Shown one piece after another: positions 18,103 to 26,964 of a stretch of 64,000 bases of DNA (positions are counted from its first letter, which is position 1; each line of letters starts with the position of its first letter). The notes below the pieces were generated by a model. It was given only the letters and a program-made list of their open reading frames with translations. It made no database searches and had not been told where the DNA came from. Made by a program: the position numbers and the translations under genes. This DNA comes from an uncultured Tateyamaria sp. (GTDB lineage: Bacteria; Pseudomonadota; Alphaproteobacteria; Rhodobacterales; Rhodobacteraceae): assembly GCF_947503465.1 (NCBI RefSeq), contig NZ_CANNDN010000005.1:1-64000 (forward strand), given 5' to 3'.

Positions 18103-18513
18103 TTAGCCCGTCTGAGCCAGATAGTAGAACCATGCCAGAACCACGACCCCAACGAAGGCCATCAGTGTCCAAGAAACCGATAGTTTCGGAAAGGTGCCTG
18201 CTTCGAGCGGTTTCGGAACGCGAGGCGACGCACGCAATGGCAACAATGAAACCAGCTTTGCTGCTTTGCCCTCGCTTGCTAGCGCCAGCGCCGGAATGTC
18301 GGTAATCGCTTCAAAATGCGTTGTCAGCCGAACTTGCGCACCCTCCCGGCCCAGACCAGCAAGCTCACTCGCCTCAGTCCATGGCTCGAGGTCAAGGCGT
18401 GCAAGCGCAGACAAGACCGTAACGGCTGCACCGGTTCTGTCTTCACCCACTTGCGCGTAAAGGAAGGCATCGTAGTCGCTGCCATCGGGGTGGAGAACAT
18501 CTGAGGCGGACAT
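18103..18513 (-). CDS. Hypothetical C-tail-anchored membrane protein
   Basis: 136-aa protein with a soluble N-terminal 100 residues and one C-terminal membrane segment (WTLMAFVGVVVLAWFYYLAQ). AAGGAAA precedes the ATG at 18513. The lack of a signal peptide and single terminal helix suggest a tail-anchored inner membrane protein facing the cytoplasm. Function unknown. Confidence 0.6.
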   Translation of the reverse strand: MSASDVLHPDGSDYDAFLYAQVGEDRTGAAVTVLSALARLDLEPWTEASELAGLGREGAQVRLTTHFEAITDIPALALASEGKAAKLVSLLPLRASPRVPKPLEAGTFPKLSVSWTLMAFVGVVVLAWFYYLAQTG

Positions 18514-18755
18514 GGGTTTCCTTTCGGCGTGAAGATCATTCGATAACTCGCACGCAGGTTTCTGAAGCCGCGGAACGGCTTTTCCTCTCACCCTGACAGC
18601 AAAGACCCCGACGGGGGCTAACCTCGATCAGCATCGCACCACAACAGTTCAGATAGTGTTCCCGCAGCTGCCTTGCTGTGACGAGGCGTTCCTTTCGACG
18701 CTTGCCACATTGGCGACGGCGGAAAGTCCAGCATTCTAATCAATGGAGACCCGGG

Positions 18756-19070
18756 ATGCTCTCGCGTTCGACCAGATCAATGGTGACGTTTTCCAACGAC
18801 TTCATGATTGGCGAGAGCCTGCGTGAGTTTCCGGCAGGAACGTACGAAATCCTTGTCGAGGAAGAGCTCCTACAAGGCCTCAGCTTCGAGGCTTACCGGC
18901 GCACCGGGACATACTTGATGGTCCAGGGGCGCGGGAGCAATGCGGGTCAGACGACCATGCACATGACCACACAGGAGGATCTGGAACATGCAATGGCATG
19001 TGATCGGGCACTCTCCGAAACGAACAAACACAGCGAAGCGGCGCTTTCCCCGCAGGAGGACATGACATGA
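18756..19070 (+). CDS. Hypothetical protein with FPAGTYEI segment
   Basis: 104-aa soluble protein. The segment FPAGTYEILVEEELLQGLSF resembles LPAGEYDIETELA in the product at 23019-23540, so the two may share a small beta domain. The ATG at 18756 is weakly supported by a ribosome site and 18780 is an alternative. It overlaps the next gene by ATGA. Confidence 0.5.
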   Translation: MLSRSTRSMVTFSNDFMIGESLREFPAGTYEILVEEELLQGLSFEAYRRTGTYLMVQGRGSNAGQTTMHMTTQEDLEHAMACDRALSETNKHSEAALSPQEDMT

Positions 19071-19420
19071 CCACACCCGAATGGCTGAAACCCGGCATCT
19101 ACGGCGCGCTCCTTGGCGCAGCGTTTGTCGGCATCGTTGGATTTTCGTGGGGCGGCTGGGTGACCGGTGGCGGCGCGGAGGAGATGGCCAACAATATGGC
19201 GCAGGAGGAGGTGATCGCGGCGCTCGTGCCCTTCTGCCTCGACAAGTCTCGCGCCGACAATGAACGCATTGCAAAGCTGGTTACGATCCGCGAGGCATCG
19301 TCATTCAAACGGCGCGACGCTGTCATGGAAACCGGTTGGGCGACGATGCCCGGATCAGATGGCCCGAACCGCGATCTGGCACAGGCATGCATCGAAGGTC
19401 TCGACCTTGATGCATCGTAG
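19067..19420 (+). CDS. Hypothetical membrane-anchored protein
   Basis: 117-aa protein with a membrane segment at about residues 11-33 (YGALLGAAFVGIVGFSWGGWV) and a hydrophilic remainder with two Cys (PFCLDKS and QACIEGL) that could pair outside the cytoplasm. ATGA overlap with the gene before and an 11-nt overlap with the gene after show a tight three-gene operon. It resembles conserved alphaproteobacterial proteins without assigned function. Confidence 0.6.
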   Translation: MTTPEWLKPGIYGALLGAAFVGIVGFSWGGWVTGGGAEEMANNMAQEEVIAALVPFCLDKSRADNERIAKLVTIREASSFKRRDAVMETGWATMPGSDGPNRDLAQACIEGLDLDAS

Positions 19421-20243
19421 TGACCTCAAATTCTCGCCCGTTTCGTCCAAGGGCACCGTAGGCGTGCTTGCCACGGTGTCTTTCACGGAGTTCCTTGCGC
19501 TCGCCTTCGTCGCGCTCATCGCGATCGGATCGCCATCTTACGCCCAATCTCAGTCTACCCCGATGCCTGCGAATGCGCAGCCTAAGAGCTATGGCGAGGG
19601 ATGGGAGTGTGATCGTGGGTACCGGCGTGACGACGATGCCTGCCTTGCCATCATCGTTCCGCAGGACGCCTATGCCACCAAACGAACCTATGGCGCAGGC
19701 TGGGAGTGTCTGCACGGGTACAAGATGGTCAATGACGCGACTTGTCTTGAGGTCGTCGTGCCCGATGGCGGATTTCTCGACCCGTCGGGAAAGAGCTGGA
19801 GCTGCCTTCGTGGCTACATGAAGGTCGACGACATTTGCCTCGAAGTCGTTGTGCCGGACAATGCGTATCTGTCGGCTGACTCCTATGGCGCCGCTTGGCT
19901 TTGCAACCGTGGCTACCAGATCGAAGGCGATACATGCGTCGCAATCGCGGTTCCTGAAAACGCCTTTCTGAATGGGTCCGGATACGGGCAGCCATGGACA
20001 TGTGAGCGGGGCTATTTCGAACGCGATGACACCTGTGAGGCTGTCGTCGTTCCGGAGAACGCCTATTTCGACGATGCGAGCTATGGCTCAGGCTGGAAGT
20101 GTAATCGCGGCTTTGCAGAGGCCGACGACGGGTGCAATGAGATCGACCTCCCCGAAAATGCGCATCTCGACCGATCGGGAAACGGTTGGGAGTGCCATAG
20201 GAATTTCCAGCGCTCGCAGGGGCGTTGCGTCCTGAACGACTAG
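19410..20243 (+). CDS. Exported Cys-repeat protein
   Basis: 277-aa secreted protein. A signal peptide or anchor spans about residues 20-46 (FLALAFVALIAIGSPSYAQ). The mature part is built of seven repeats of about 33-38 residues with core YGxGWECxRGYxxxDDxCLxVVVPENAYL; each has two cysteines 11-14 residues apart, suiting one disulphide per repeat. The last repeat is shortened. No enzyme motif is seen; it may be a cell-surface or periplasmic binding protein. Start at 19410 follows from the overlap with the preceding gene. Confidence 0.65.
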   Translation: MHRSDLKFSPVSSKGTVGVLATVSFTEFLALAFVALIAIGSPSYAQSQSTPMPANAQPKSYGEGWECDRGYRRDDDACLAIIVPQDAYATKRTYGAGWECLHGYKMVNDATCLEVVVPDGGFLDPSGKSWSCLRGYMKVDDICLEVVVPDNAYLSADSYGAAWLCNRGYQIEGDTCVAIAVPENAFLNGSGYGQPWTCERGYFERDDTCEAVVVPENAYFDDASYGSGWKCNRGFAEADDGCNEIDLPENAHLDRSGNGWECHRNFQRSQGRCVLND

Positions 20244-20332
20244 CGCTCGCAATTAGAACCGAAACGCGGCTCACCCGCCCGAACGCTTCATGTGATCGGA
20301 GCCGGGAAAACCCGCTTGGCAAAGGAATAATC

Positions 20333-21532
20333 ATGGAATCGGACAATGTAGAAAACTCGATGGCACGGCTGTCAACGATGGGGCCGCAAGCCCCGCCTGA
20401 CCTGTCCGCGTCCCGTCGATCTCACACCAGCAAAGAAGTAACAAAAGGGGTGCTCACAGCGATTGTCTATTGCGAGGGGAACTTCGGGCAGATCGACGGG
20501 AAAACCGCAAACGGGCTTGTCCGTCACAGCCAAGCCTACCGCATTCTTTCGGTCATAGACAGCAGACTTGAAGGGCGCGACAGCGGGCAAGTGCTGGACA
20601 ATGTGAGTAACGGCATCCCCATCCTTGAAGATATTGAGGCTGCGGTTGCGCGTGAAGCAAGTATCCCAGACACGCTGATCTATGGGATGGCCCCCTCTAC
20701 AGGGAAGATGTCACCTACTGATCGAGAGATCGTGCTGGATGCCATCGCGCTCGGCATGAACATCGTCAGCGGTCTCCACGAATACCTTGGCGATGATCCC
20801 GAGATTTCAAACGCCGCTGATGCGGCCAACGTTACGATCCGAGATATTCGCAAACCCCGACCAAGCAAGGACATGCGTCTGTTTGACGGAAGCGTGTCCG
20901 AGGGGAAGGCAATCCGCATTGCCGTACTCGGAACGGATTGTGCAATTGGCAAGCGGACGACGGCGACCATTCTGGCCAGGGAACTGAACGCGCGTGGTAT
21001 CAAGACCGTCCTCGTCGGCACCGGCCAGACGGGACTTATGCAGGGCGCAAAATACGGGATCGCCATGGACGCCGTGCCACCGCAGTTTTGCTGCGGGGAA
21101 CTTGAACGTGTGATTGTCGCGGCGTCTGAGGGTGAAGACCCGGATGTCATCCTGATCGAAGGACAAGGCGCGCTCAGCCATCCGGCCTTTTGCACGTCGG
21201 CTTTCATTCTGCGCGGCAGCCAGCCGCATGCCGTCGTTCTTCAACATGCGCCGAAGCGTGCCCATCGATGCGACTTTCCCACCATGCCGATGCCCGAGCC
21301 GAAAAGCGAGATTGTCCTCATCGAAGCTTTTGCCGACACACGGGTGATTGGTATCACGCTCAATCACGAGGCGATGACGGACGGCGAGGTCGGTCATGCA
21401 ATCAACAGCCTTTCACGCGATCTCGGCATTCCGGTGACGGACGCGCTGACCCGGCCGGAAGTGTACCTGAGCGACATGATCCTGACCGCCTTTCCACAGT
21501 TAAAGCCCGTGCCTCTCGTGGCTGCGGAATGA
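20333..21532 (+). CDS. DUF1611 protein, DgcN-type (D-glutamate N-acetyltransferase-like)
   Basis: 399-aa member of DUF1611, a family that includes DgcN, reported to N-acetylate D-glutamate in bacterial D-Glu catabolism. A Rossmann-like domain carries a P-loop-type segment LGTDCAIGKRTTA and later IEGQGALSHPA. AAAGGAA precedes the ATG at 20333; the frame open from 20225 is leader. The stop overlaps the following racemase start (ATGA), so both are cotranslated. The pairing suggests use of a D-amino acid, here inference. Confidence 0.7.
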   Translation: MESDNVENSMARLSTMGPQAPPDLSASRRSHTSKEVTKGVLTAIVYCEGNFGQIDGKTANGLVRHSQAYRILSVIDSRLEGRDSGQVLDNVSNGIPILEDIEAAVAREASIPDTLIYGMAPSTGKMSPTDREIVLDAIALGMNIVSGLHEYLGDDPEISNAADAANVTIRDIRKPRPSKDMRLFDGSVSEGKAIRIAVLGTDCAIGKRTTATILARELNARGIKTVLVGTGQTGLMQGAKYGIAMDAVPPQFCCGELERVIVAASEGEDPDVILIEGQGALSHPAFCTSAFILRGSQPHAVVLQHAPKRAHRCDFPTMPMPEPKSEIVLIEAFADTRVIGITLNHEAMTDGEVGHAINSLSRDLGIPVTDALTRPEVYLSDMILTAFPQLKPVPLVAAE

Positions 21533-22650
21533 CCTCGCCGCGAGTGGAAATTGATCTGGGCAAGATCCAGGCAAACGCGCGATGTCTCGTCCGTCGTCTT
21601 GGTGCCCGTGGGCTCTCGGTCACCGGTGTGACCAAGGCAGTGTGCGGGCATCCTGACGTAGCCGGGGCGATGCTGGACGGCGGCGTTGTCGGTCTGGCCG
21701 ACGCACGCATCAAGAACGTCGTTCGGATGCGGATGGAAGGGATCAAATGCCCGATCTCTATGATCCGCGCTCCGCTGGTGAGCGAAATGGAAGACGTCGT
21801 CCGGTGTTGTGACGCGAGCTACAACACAGAGATGGACACAATCCTGAAGCTTGGCGCCGCAGCGAAGCAACAAGGAACGTCGCACGGTGTCATCCTGATG
21901 GTCGAAATGGGAGATATGCGCGAAGGCATTTTGCCCGAGAACCTTAACGACTTCGCTACTCGGGTCAGCGCGACACCCGGTGTTGCGCTCAAAGGCATCG
22001 CTGCAAATTTCGCCTGCATGGGAAACGTGGCACCGACGGCCGGTGACATGGACATGCTCTCGCGACTGGCCGACCAAGTCGAAGGCGCTTGCGGACCTTT
22101 TGTCGGGCTTGTTTCAGGAGGTGGATCAGCCAATTTGCCATGGGCGCTTGGCAAAGACTCATCCGGGCGAGTCAACAACCTCCGCCTCGGCGAGGCGATC
22201 CTGTTGGGCACCGACCCCGTGACAGGGCAACCGATCACTGGCCTTCATACGGACGCGTTTGCCCTTTTTGCCGAGGTGATCGAAACAAGTGACAAACCAA
22301 GCGCAATACCTCCTGCATCAATTGCTCCGGAGCTTGGGATACTCAAATTGGTTCGAAATGATGACCTCCGAGCCCGAGCAATCCTTGCTGTCGGGCAGCA
22401 AGACACCGAAACAAGCGGCCTTACGTTTCCCTCAGGAATTATGTTCATCGGCGCGACCAGCGACCACGCCGTTGTCGACACGACCAAATCCGCCGTATCC
22501 GTCGGGTCCGAGATGAAAATGGGGACTAATTACAGCGCCCTCATGCGGGCGATGAACGCCCCGGATGTCGCCAAGGTTGTTCATGGCAAGCAAAAGATGA
22601 ACGGTCGTTCCAAGGACTGCGAGACCCAACCCTACCTGACGCTGGTATGA
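21529..22650 (+). CDS. PLP-dependent alanine/ornithine racemase-family protein
   Basis: 373-aa fold-III PLP enzyme of the alanine/ornithine racemase group. The N-terminus VEIDLGKIQANARCLVRRL...GVTKAVCGHP holds the PLP lysine (VTKAVCG). SGGGSANLPWAL and RLGEAILLGTDPVTG follow the family pattern. Translation starts inside the stop of the DUF1611 gene. With that gene it probably interconverts and acylates an amino acid such as glutamate or ornithine; the substrate cannot be read from sequence. Confidence 0.75.
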   Translation: MTSPRVEIDLGKIQANARCLVRRLGARGLSVTGVTKAVCGHPDVAGAMLDGGVVGLADARIKNVVRMRMEGIKCPISMIRAPLVSEMEDVVRCCDASYNTEMDTILKLGAAAKQQGTSHGVILMVEMGDMREGILPENLNDFATRVSATPGVALKGIAANFACMGNVAPTAGDMDMLSRLADQVEGACGPFVGLVSGGGSANLPWALGKDSSGRVNNLRLGEAILLGTDPVTGQPITGLHTDAFALFAEVIETSDKPSAIPPASIAPELGILKLVRNDDLRARAILAVGQQDTETSGLTFPSGIMFIGATSDHAVVDTTKSAVSVGSEMKMGTNYSALMRAMNAPDVAKVVHGKQKMNGRSKDCETQPYLTLV

Positions 22651-22823
22651 CGCCCAGATGATCGCCTGCGGGAACGACGAAAGTCATATCTCGCAGACTT
22701 GTCCGAAACCGCGCCATAGTAATGGGGCCGGCCAATACACATATACAGATAAGCCGCATTCGAGAATTCGAGCCTGATCGGGGCCCGGAAATTCCAGCGG
22801 AAAACCCGAAAAGGATGAAGCGC

Positions 22824-22961
22824 ATGTCTTTCAAAGACCTGACGACCAAGGCTGCTGCCATACTGAAAGCCAAACCTGCGGAGCCATCGAAAAAGGAACC
22901 GCAAATCAGGACGCCGGACACTGCTGCGAAACCTGGGGCTCCGGATCCGAAGAAAACCTGA
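22824..22961 (+). CDS. Very small MSFxDL protein, paralogue-like of 16372 gene
   Basis: 45-aa peptide starting MSFKDLTTKAAAILKAK and ending Pro/Lys-rich. AAAAGG lies at good spacing before the ATG. The MSFxDL start and overall composition match the peptide at 16372-16476. No function known. Confidence 0.5.
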   Translation: MSFKDLTTKAAAILKAKPAEPSKKEPQIRTPDTAAKPGAPDPKKT

Positions 22962-23018
22962 AGCGGCTGGTTTTGCTCCACGTCGTGGAAAACTGCTAAA
23001 TTGAAAGGATCAAACGCA

Positions 23019-23540
23019 ATGGACGACCAAACAGACACGACCGTCGCGGTTTTTGACTGGCCTTTCAAACTCCCGGGCTTCGACGAAACGCTTCCTGCCG
23101 GAGAGTACGATATCGAGACAGAACTCGCCTCACCGCCCGATCACAAGGATCCGGAGGCCTGGAAGGCCTCCGTCATGATCCACCTGCATCCACGCCTGTC
23201 CCATCCGGGATTGACGCGGAGCCTGTCCGTGTCGCTGGCCGATCTCGACCATGCCCGGGCGAAAGACAAACTGTCCGGCAAGGACCTCTCGCAGGTCTTT
23301 CTCGAAGAAATGCTTGCCGATCCGATGGTGCAAATGGTCATGAAGGCCGACGGGGTGTCGGAGGCGCATTTGCGCCATCTCTACTCGGGATCGCGGATGG
23401 CACAGACTGACATGGATGACGCGGACGCTGAGACCGAAAACGCAACAGCGCAGGGGGCTTCGCGGGACGCTTCGGACATTCATGACGCCGAGAACGAAGG
23501 GATGCCGTGCCGACCGCGCACTTCATCCTTTTCCGTATGA
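23019..23540 (+). CDS. Hypothetical acidic protein
   Basis: 173-aa acidic protein. N-terminal FDWPFKLPGFDETLPAGEYDIETELA resembles the segment in the product at 18756. The tail (about 125-165) is Asp/Ala/Glu-rich and probably disordered. GAAAGGA precedes the ATG at 23019. Its stop overlaps the next gene (ATGA). Confidence 0.6.
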   Translation: MDDQTDTTVAVFDWPFKLPGFDETLPAGEYDIETELASPPDHKDPEAWKASVMIHLHPRLSHPGLTRSLSVSLADLDHARAKDKLSGKDLSQVFLEEMLADPMVQMVMKADGVSEAHLRHLYSGSRMAQTDMDDADAETENATAQGASRDASDIHDAENEGMPCRPRTSSFSV

Positions 23541-23803
23541 TGTCCGAAACGCAATTTCAGGGACCAATTGAACGCGAGGAACTGATGCAAGCAAGAGTCG
23601 ACGGCACCCTGATGGACTACCCCGGCCGCGTGCTCGGCGATGTGCCGAAGTTGCGGTTCTGCTTGTGTTGTAAGGTTTCCTTTTGGAGCGAAGGGTTCGG
23701 CCAGCGCATCTGTGCAAGGTGCAAAGGCAGGACAGCATGGCGCGCAGCTGTGCCGGAAGGCGTCAGCAAAGGCCGGTCTCGCTCAGCCGGTCGCTCCGCT
23801 TAG
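23537..23803 (+). CDS. Small zinc-ribbon protein
   Basis: 88-aa protein with a C-x2-C pair (FCLCC) and a second pair (ICARC) about 17 residues later, flanked by basic residues: a likely zinc ribbon. Translation is coupled to the preceding gene by ATGA. Several small zinc-ribbon proteins of this type occur in alphaproteobacterial genomes without known role. Confidence 0.55.
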   Translation: MMSETQFQGPIEREELMQARVDGTLMDYPGRVLGDVPKLRFCLCCKVSFWSEGFGQRICARCKGRTAWRAAVPEGVSKGRSRSAGRSA

Positions 23804-23812
23804 GTCCGCCGC

Positions 23813-24679
23813 ATGTCGACAATCACGGTCGCACACATGACCACCTATCGCTATCGCTCCGCCGTGGTCCTTGGACCGCACAGGCTGATGTTGCGTCCGC
23901 GTGAAACGCGGGACCTCACATTGACGGCTTTCGATCTTGAAATCACGCCGACGGCCCGACTCGACTGGTCCCACGATGTCGCCGGAAACGCCATCGTTAT
24001 CGCCAATTTTGATGCCGCAACGGATACGCTTTCGATCCGGTCCCACACGACCGCCATCCTCACCGCGCCTGAGTGGCCAGTCTTCCCGATCGCGGCCGCT
24101 GCGACGCCCTACCCGTTCCTTTACTCCGCCGAAGACTGGACAGATCTCGGGGCGCTTTCTGCGCCACAATACCAAGACGACGCAGGGCGCTTGTCAAACT
24201 GGGTCGAACAATTCGTGATGCACAGGCCAACGGATACCCTGTCGCTCCTGAAGGACGTCAGCAATGGCATCACAGCGCAGATCACATATGAGATCCGCGA
24301 GAGCGAAGGCACGCAGGGACCACTCGAAACCCTCGACCGGGGCTGTGGCTCGTGTCGCGATTTTGCGGTCCTCTTTGCCGAGGCTATCCGAACGCTGGGA
24401 TTCGGGGCTCGTCTGGTGTCCGGCTACCTCTACGACCCCAGTGATGATCAACGCGGATCTGCTGGCTCGGGTTCTACGCATGCATGGGTCGAAGTCTTCG
24501 TTCCCGGGGCCGGTTGGATCCCGTTCGACCCAACGAACAGGTCAGTAGGGTCGGCCAACCTGATCCCGGTGGCCGTTGCGCGGAACATATCACAGGTCGC
24601 TCCGGTAACCGGCAGCTTCCAGGGAGAAGGTACCGATCTGCTCTCGATGGAGGTGGTTGTGCGTGTTGAGGATCAGTGA
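23813..24679 (+). CDS. Transglutaminase-like cysteine protease family protein
   Basis: 288-aa protein with an N-terminal bacterial transglutaminase N domain (TTYRYRSAVVLGPHRLMLRPRE) and a C-terminal transglutaminase core. The triad is visible: Cys in GCGSCRDFA, His in STHAWVEVF and Asp in IPFDPTN. Most bacterial members are likely peptidases or amidases acting on protein or peptide substrates. No signal peptide. It starts 9 nt after the preceding gene. Confidence 0.85.
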   Translation: MSTITVAHMTTYRYRSAVVLGPHRLMLRPRETRDLTLTAFDLEITPTARLDWSHDVAGNAIVIANFDAATDTLSIRSHTTAILTAPEWPVFPIAAAATPYPFLYSAEDWTDLGALSAPQYQDDAGRLSNWVEQFVMHRPTDTLSLLKDVSNGITAQITYEIRESEGTQGPLETLDRGCGSCRDFAVLFAEAIRTLGFGARLVSGYLYDPSDDQRGSAGSGSTHAWVEVFVPGAGWIPFDPTNRSVGSANLIPVAVARNISQVAPVTGSFQGEGTDLLSMEVVVRVEDQ

Positions 24680-24962
24680 TTGCGCCGGTAAGAACGGGAC
24701 GTCCATTCGCCGACTATCATGCGGCGTTTGGACGGTTTGTCCGGGTGCTCCTTTTTGGCATGGCAAAAGACCGCTTCGGCGAATATGGCTGCAACGCGGC
24801 GAAACGTATGTCGCAGATGCGAGCGGTTTCTGCGTCAGCAAAAGCCGCACCTGCAAAAGGCGGGTTTGTCCGCATCTTGCCCATTGAGTTAAACTGCAGC
24901 GAATGCTCAAATTGTTTCAGCAAGCGGTCTTCGGCTCTGCACTAGGTTGGTGATCGAAATAG

Positions 24963-25268
24963 CTAATTCTCCGGCATCCCATCTATATCTGGATGGTTTG
25001 GCAGGGGTGGAACCATACACCAATGACTTGGCTCGACGGGTTCGTGTTCGAACTGACCGGGTGCTGTCAGTCTGAGGGTGTTGCTGAAGATCTCAATCGA
25101 CCATGTCTTTTCATCGTCATCCCGAAAGAGCTTGCCAAAGTGGTCTGTTGTGACCTTTCCAGAGAGGTCCCGAATCCGAAAGTACCCAACGACCCTATCG
25201 GTGTGCAGTTCCGCTCCGGTTGGTGGACGATCTTCGAACTTGATCCATGAAGTTGCGGGATTTGTCAT
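24963..25268 (-). CDS. Hypothetical protein at end of T4SS operon
   Basis: 101-aa soluble protein of unknown family, with no signal peptide or metal motif. It starts 2 nt after the virB6 stop and is the last gene of the T4SS operon; the following 283 bases to 24680 show no gene. An accessory or regulatory role in transfer is possible. Confidence 0.5.
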   Translation of the reverse strand: MTNPATSWIKFEDRPPTGAELHTDRVVGYFRIRDLSGKVTTDHFGKLFRDDDEKTWSIEIFSNTLRLTAPGQFEHEPVEPSHWCMVPPLPNHPDIDGMPEN

Positions 25269-25270
25269 CC

Positions 25271-26347
25271 TTATCTCCGTCCCAATCTTCCCAATCGCGC
25301 CAGCTGCGCCAACATCTGCGCTCCGGTTCCTGGACCTGCGGTCCCGCCCGGCGGTGACATTTGGCTTATTCCTGGTCGCATCGGCATTTGCTGAACACCG
25401 AACATCTGCCGTGCACGGAGCGCTGCATATTCCGCTCCACTCGCCCCACCCACCAGATAGCGGTTGTAGGCCTGCTGGCTGCCCATGGCGGCGCGGCCGA
25501 AGCTGTAGGCGCCGCTAAGGCCGCCTGAGAGTGCCGGCATCATGATGTTCCCGGAGATCGCGCGGACGATGAACGGCGTAGCAATGATGAACCCTTTTGC
25601 CATCAGAACCATCATGAAAAACGGGATTAGCGCGCCGATATTGGATGCACCTTCAGGGTCTCCCAACTCACCAATGAGCGCGGATGACACGCCGGTGATG
25701 GTCGCGAACACACCCGCGACGACAATCGGATAGAGGGCAAATGAGATGAGCGCCGAAAGCCAGCGCGCAAAATAGTCTTTCGTCACGTCAAACAGCGTCA
25801 GGAAGATCATAACTGGGGCGATCCCGATAAGCAGCGCGATCATCAGCCGGGAGGCCACGAGAATGAACGCCGCCAGACCTCCCAGGATCGAAAGCAAGAG
25901 CACTCCCAGAACGTCCAGAAGCGCTCCTGCCATCCAGTTCAGTTCCGAGCCTGCCGCGTTCAGATACTCCCCAAGTTCTTCGATCAGCCGGTCAAACTCT
26001 TCGGCAAAGGTCCCGGATGGGCCGGGCGTGCCACCTCCAACAGACGCCACAAGCGATCCTGCGATGCTGTCGATGCCGTTCAGGATCGCCCCAGAAAGCG
26101 CATTAAACTGCACCCAATTGGTCGCAAATATCCCGATCAGCCCTACCTTGACTGCTAGCCAGAAAGCCGTGCGCCCATCCATGGCTCGATACTGATAGAT
26201 CATGTTGATGAATACGAAGAGCACCGCGAGGGTTGTTCCGAGGACGAGCAAGGTTCCGACCGTCGCCGCTACAGCGCCAAACTGTGTCTCAGCGGCGGAA
26301 TCTAGATAACCTTGCGAGGTTTCGACAAAGTAGGTGACGACGCTCAT
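25271..26347 (-). CDS. virB6: VirB6-like inner membrane channel protein
   Basis: 358-aa polytopic protein of the TrbL/VirB6 family, part of the inner-membrane core that passes DNA. Hydrophobic segments cluster near residues 25-50, 60-85, 145-175 and 185-215, with a Gly/Met/Pro-rich C-terminal tail. It lies late in the operon, after virB11, instead of the Agrobacterium order. Confidence 0.8.
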   Translation of the reverse strand: MSVVTYFVETSQGYLDSAAETQFGAVAATVGTLLVLGTTLAVLFVFINMIYQYRAMDGRTAFWLAVKVGLIGIFATNWVQFNALSGAILNGIDSIAGSLVASVGGGTPGPSGTFAEEFDRLIEELGEYLNAAGSELNWMAGALLDVLGVLLLSILGGLAAFILVASRLMIALLIGIAPVMIFLTLFDVTKDYFARWLSALISFALYPIVVAGVFATITGVSSALIGELGDPEGASNIGALIPFFMMVLMAKGFIIATPFIVRAISGNIMMPALSGGLSGAYSFGRAAMGSQQAYNRYLVGGASGAEYAALRARQMFGVQQMPMRPGISQMSPPGGTAGPGTGAQMLAQLARLGRLGRR

Positions 26348-26359
26348 TTCTCGCGCACC

Positions 26360-26764
26360 TTACCAGTTGCCCACAGCTTCACAGATCGCCATGGCCTGCG
26401 GGCGCAATGCGTTCGCCTCGCGTCCGTATGCGCTCGAGGCGTCCAGCATTTCCCAACGTTCGCTGGTGGTGAACTGTTCGTTGAAATCCGCCACGGCGGC
26501 ATCCCACGGAGGGAACAGAGTCTGGCAGGCGCAATCACCGGTTTCGACGACTCGCGCGAGACTTTGTGCTCTGTAGATGTCTTGCACCAGCACGCGCTGA
26601 TACGCGTCTCGCAATGCGATCTCTTGCATCCATTGCGGCTCTTCCGGGCGATCTGGGCAGATGTTGGACACGCCGTCCATCGTTGGAATGAGGTTGCGTT
26701 CTGCAATTGCCGGGCATGGTGCGAGGCCGAGAACAACGACCAAAAGAAATCTCGGCGGTTTCAT
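26360..26764 (-). CDS. Small exported T4SS-associated protein
   Basis: 134-aa protein with a signal peptide (PRFLLVVVLGLAPCPAIAE). The mature part has several Cys (ICPDR, CACQT, AICEAV) and is otherwise hydrophilic. Overlap with the DUF4177 gene and spacing before virB6 place it in the operon. It could be a periplasmic accessory subunit; no VirB family is assigned. Confidence 0.55.
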   Translation of the reverse strand: MKPPRFLLVVVLGLAPCPAIAERNLIPTMDGVSNICPDRPEEPQWMQEIALRDAYQRVLVQDIYRAQSLARVVETGDCACQTLFPPWDAAVADFNEQFTTSERWEMLDASSAYGREANALRPQAMAICEAVGNW

Positions 26765-26964
26765 GACGTCTGGTCTCCTTCGACGAGATCAGCGATCTCG
26801 CGCTTTAGAAACGCCGTATGGCCGAGATGGGCGAATTCAGACGTGCTGACTGAGACAACCTCCCACCCTTGGTTCCCGCGCAAGTTCAAATCCTCCTGCA
26901 TCTCGATGAGGCTGGTTTTCTGGTCCATCGGATAGGCGACGATCTGATATTCAAAACGGGTCAT
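26761..26964 (-). CDS. DUF4177-like small protein
   Basis: 67-aa protein matching the DUF4177 pattern (FEYQIVAYP...NLRGNQGWEVVSVS...FLKRE). It overlaps virB11 and the next gene by 4 nt each, so all are translated together. Function unknown. Confidence 0.65.
   Translation of the reverse strand: MTRFEYQIVAYPMDQKTSLIEMQEDLNLRGNQGWEVVSVSTSEFAHLGHTAFLKREIADLVEGDQTS

Noticed and set aside
18678-18755. Upstream extension of the 18756 gene
   Set aside because: Arg/Trp-rich sequence unlike coding neighbours; later ATG preferred.
24676-24945. 89-codon frame between transglutaminase and T4SS operon
   Set aside because: Frame runs from within the previous gene, no ribosome site, no recognised family; may be remnant sequence but not shown.
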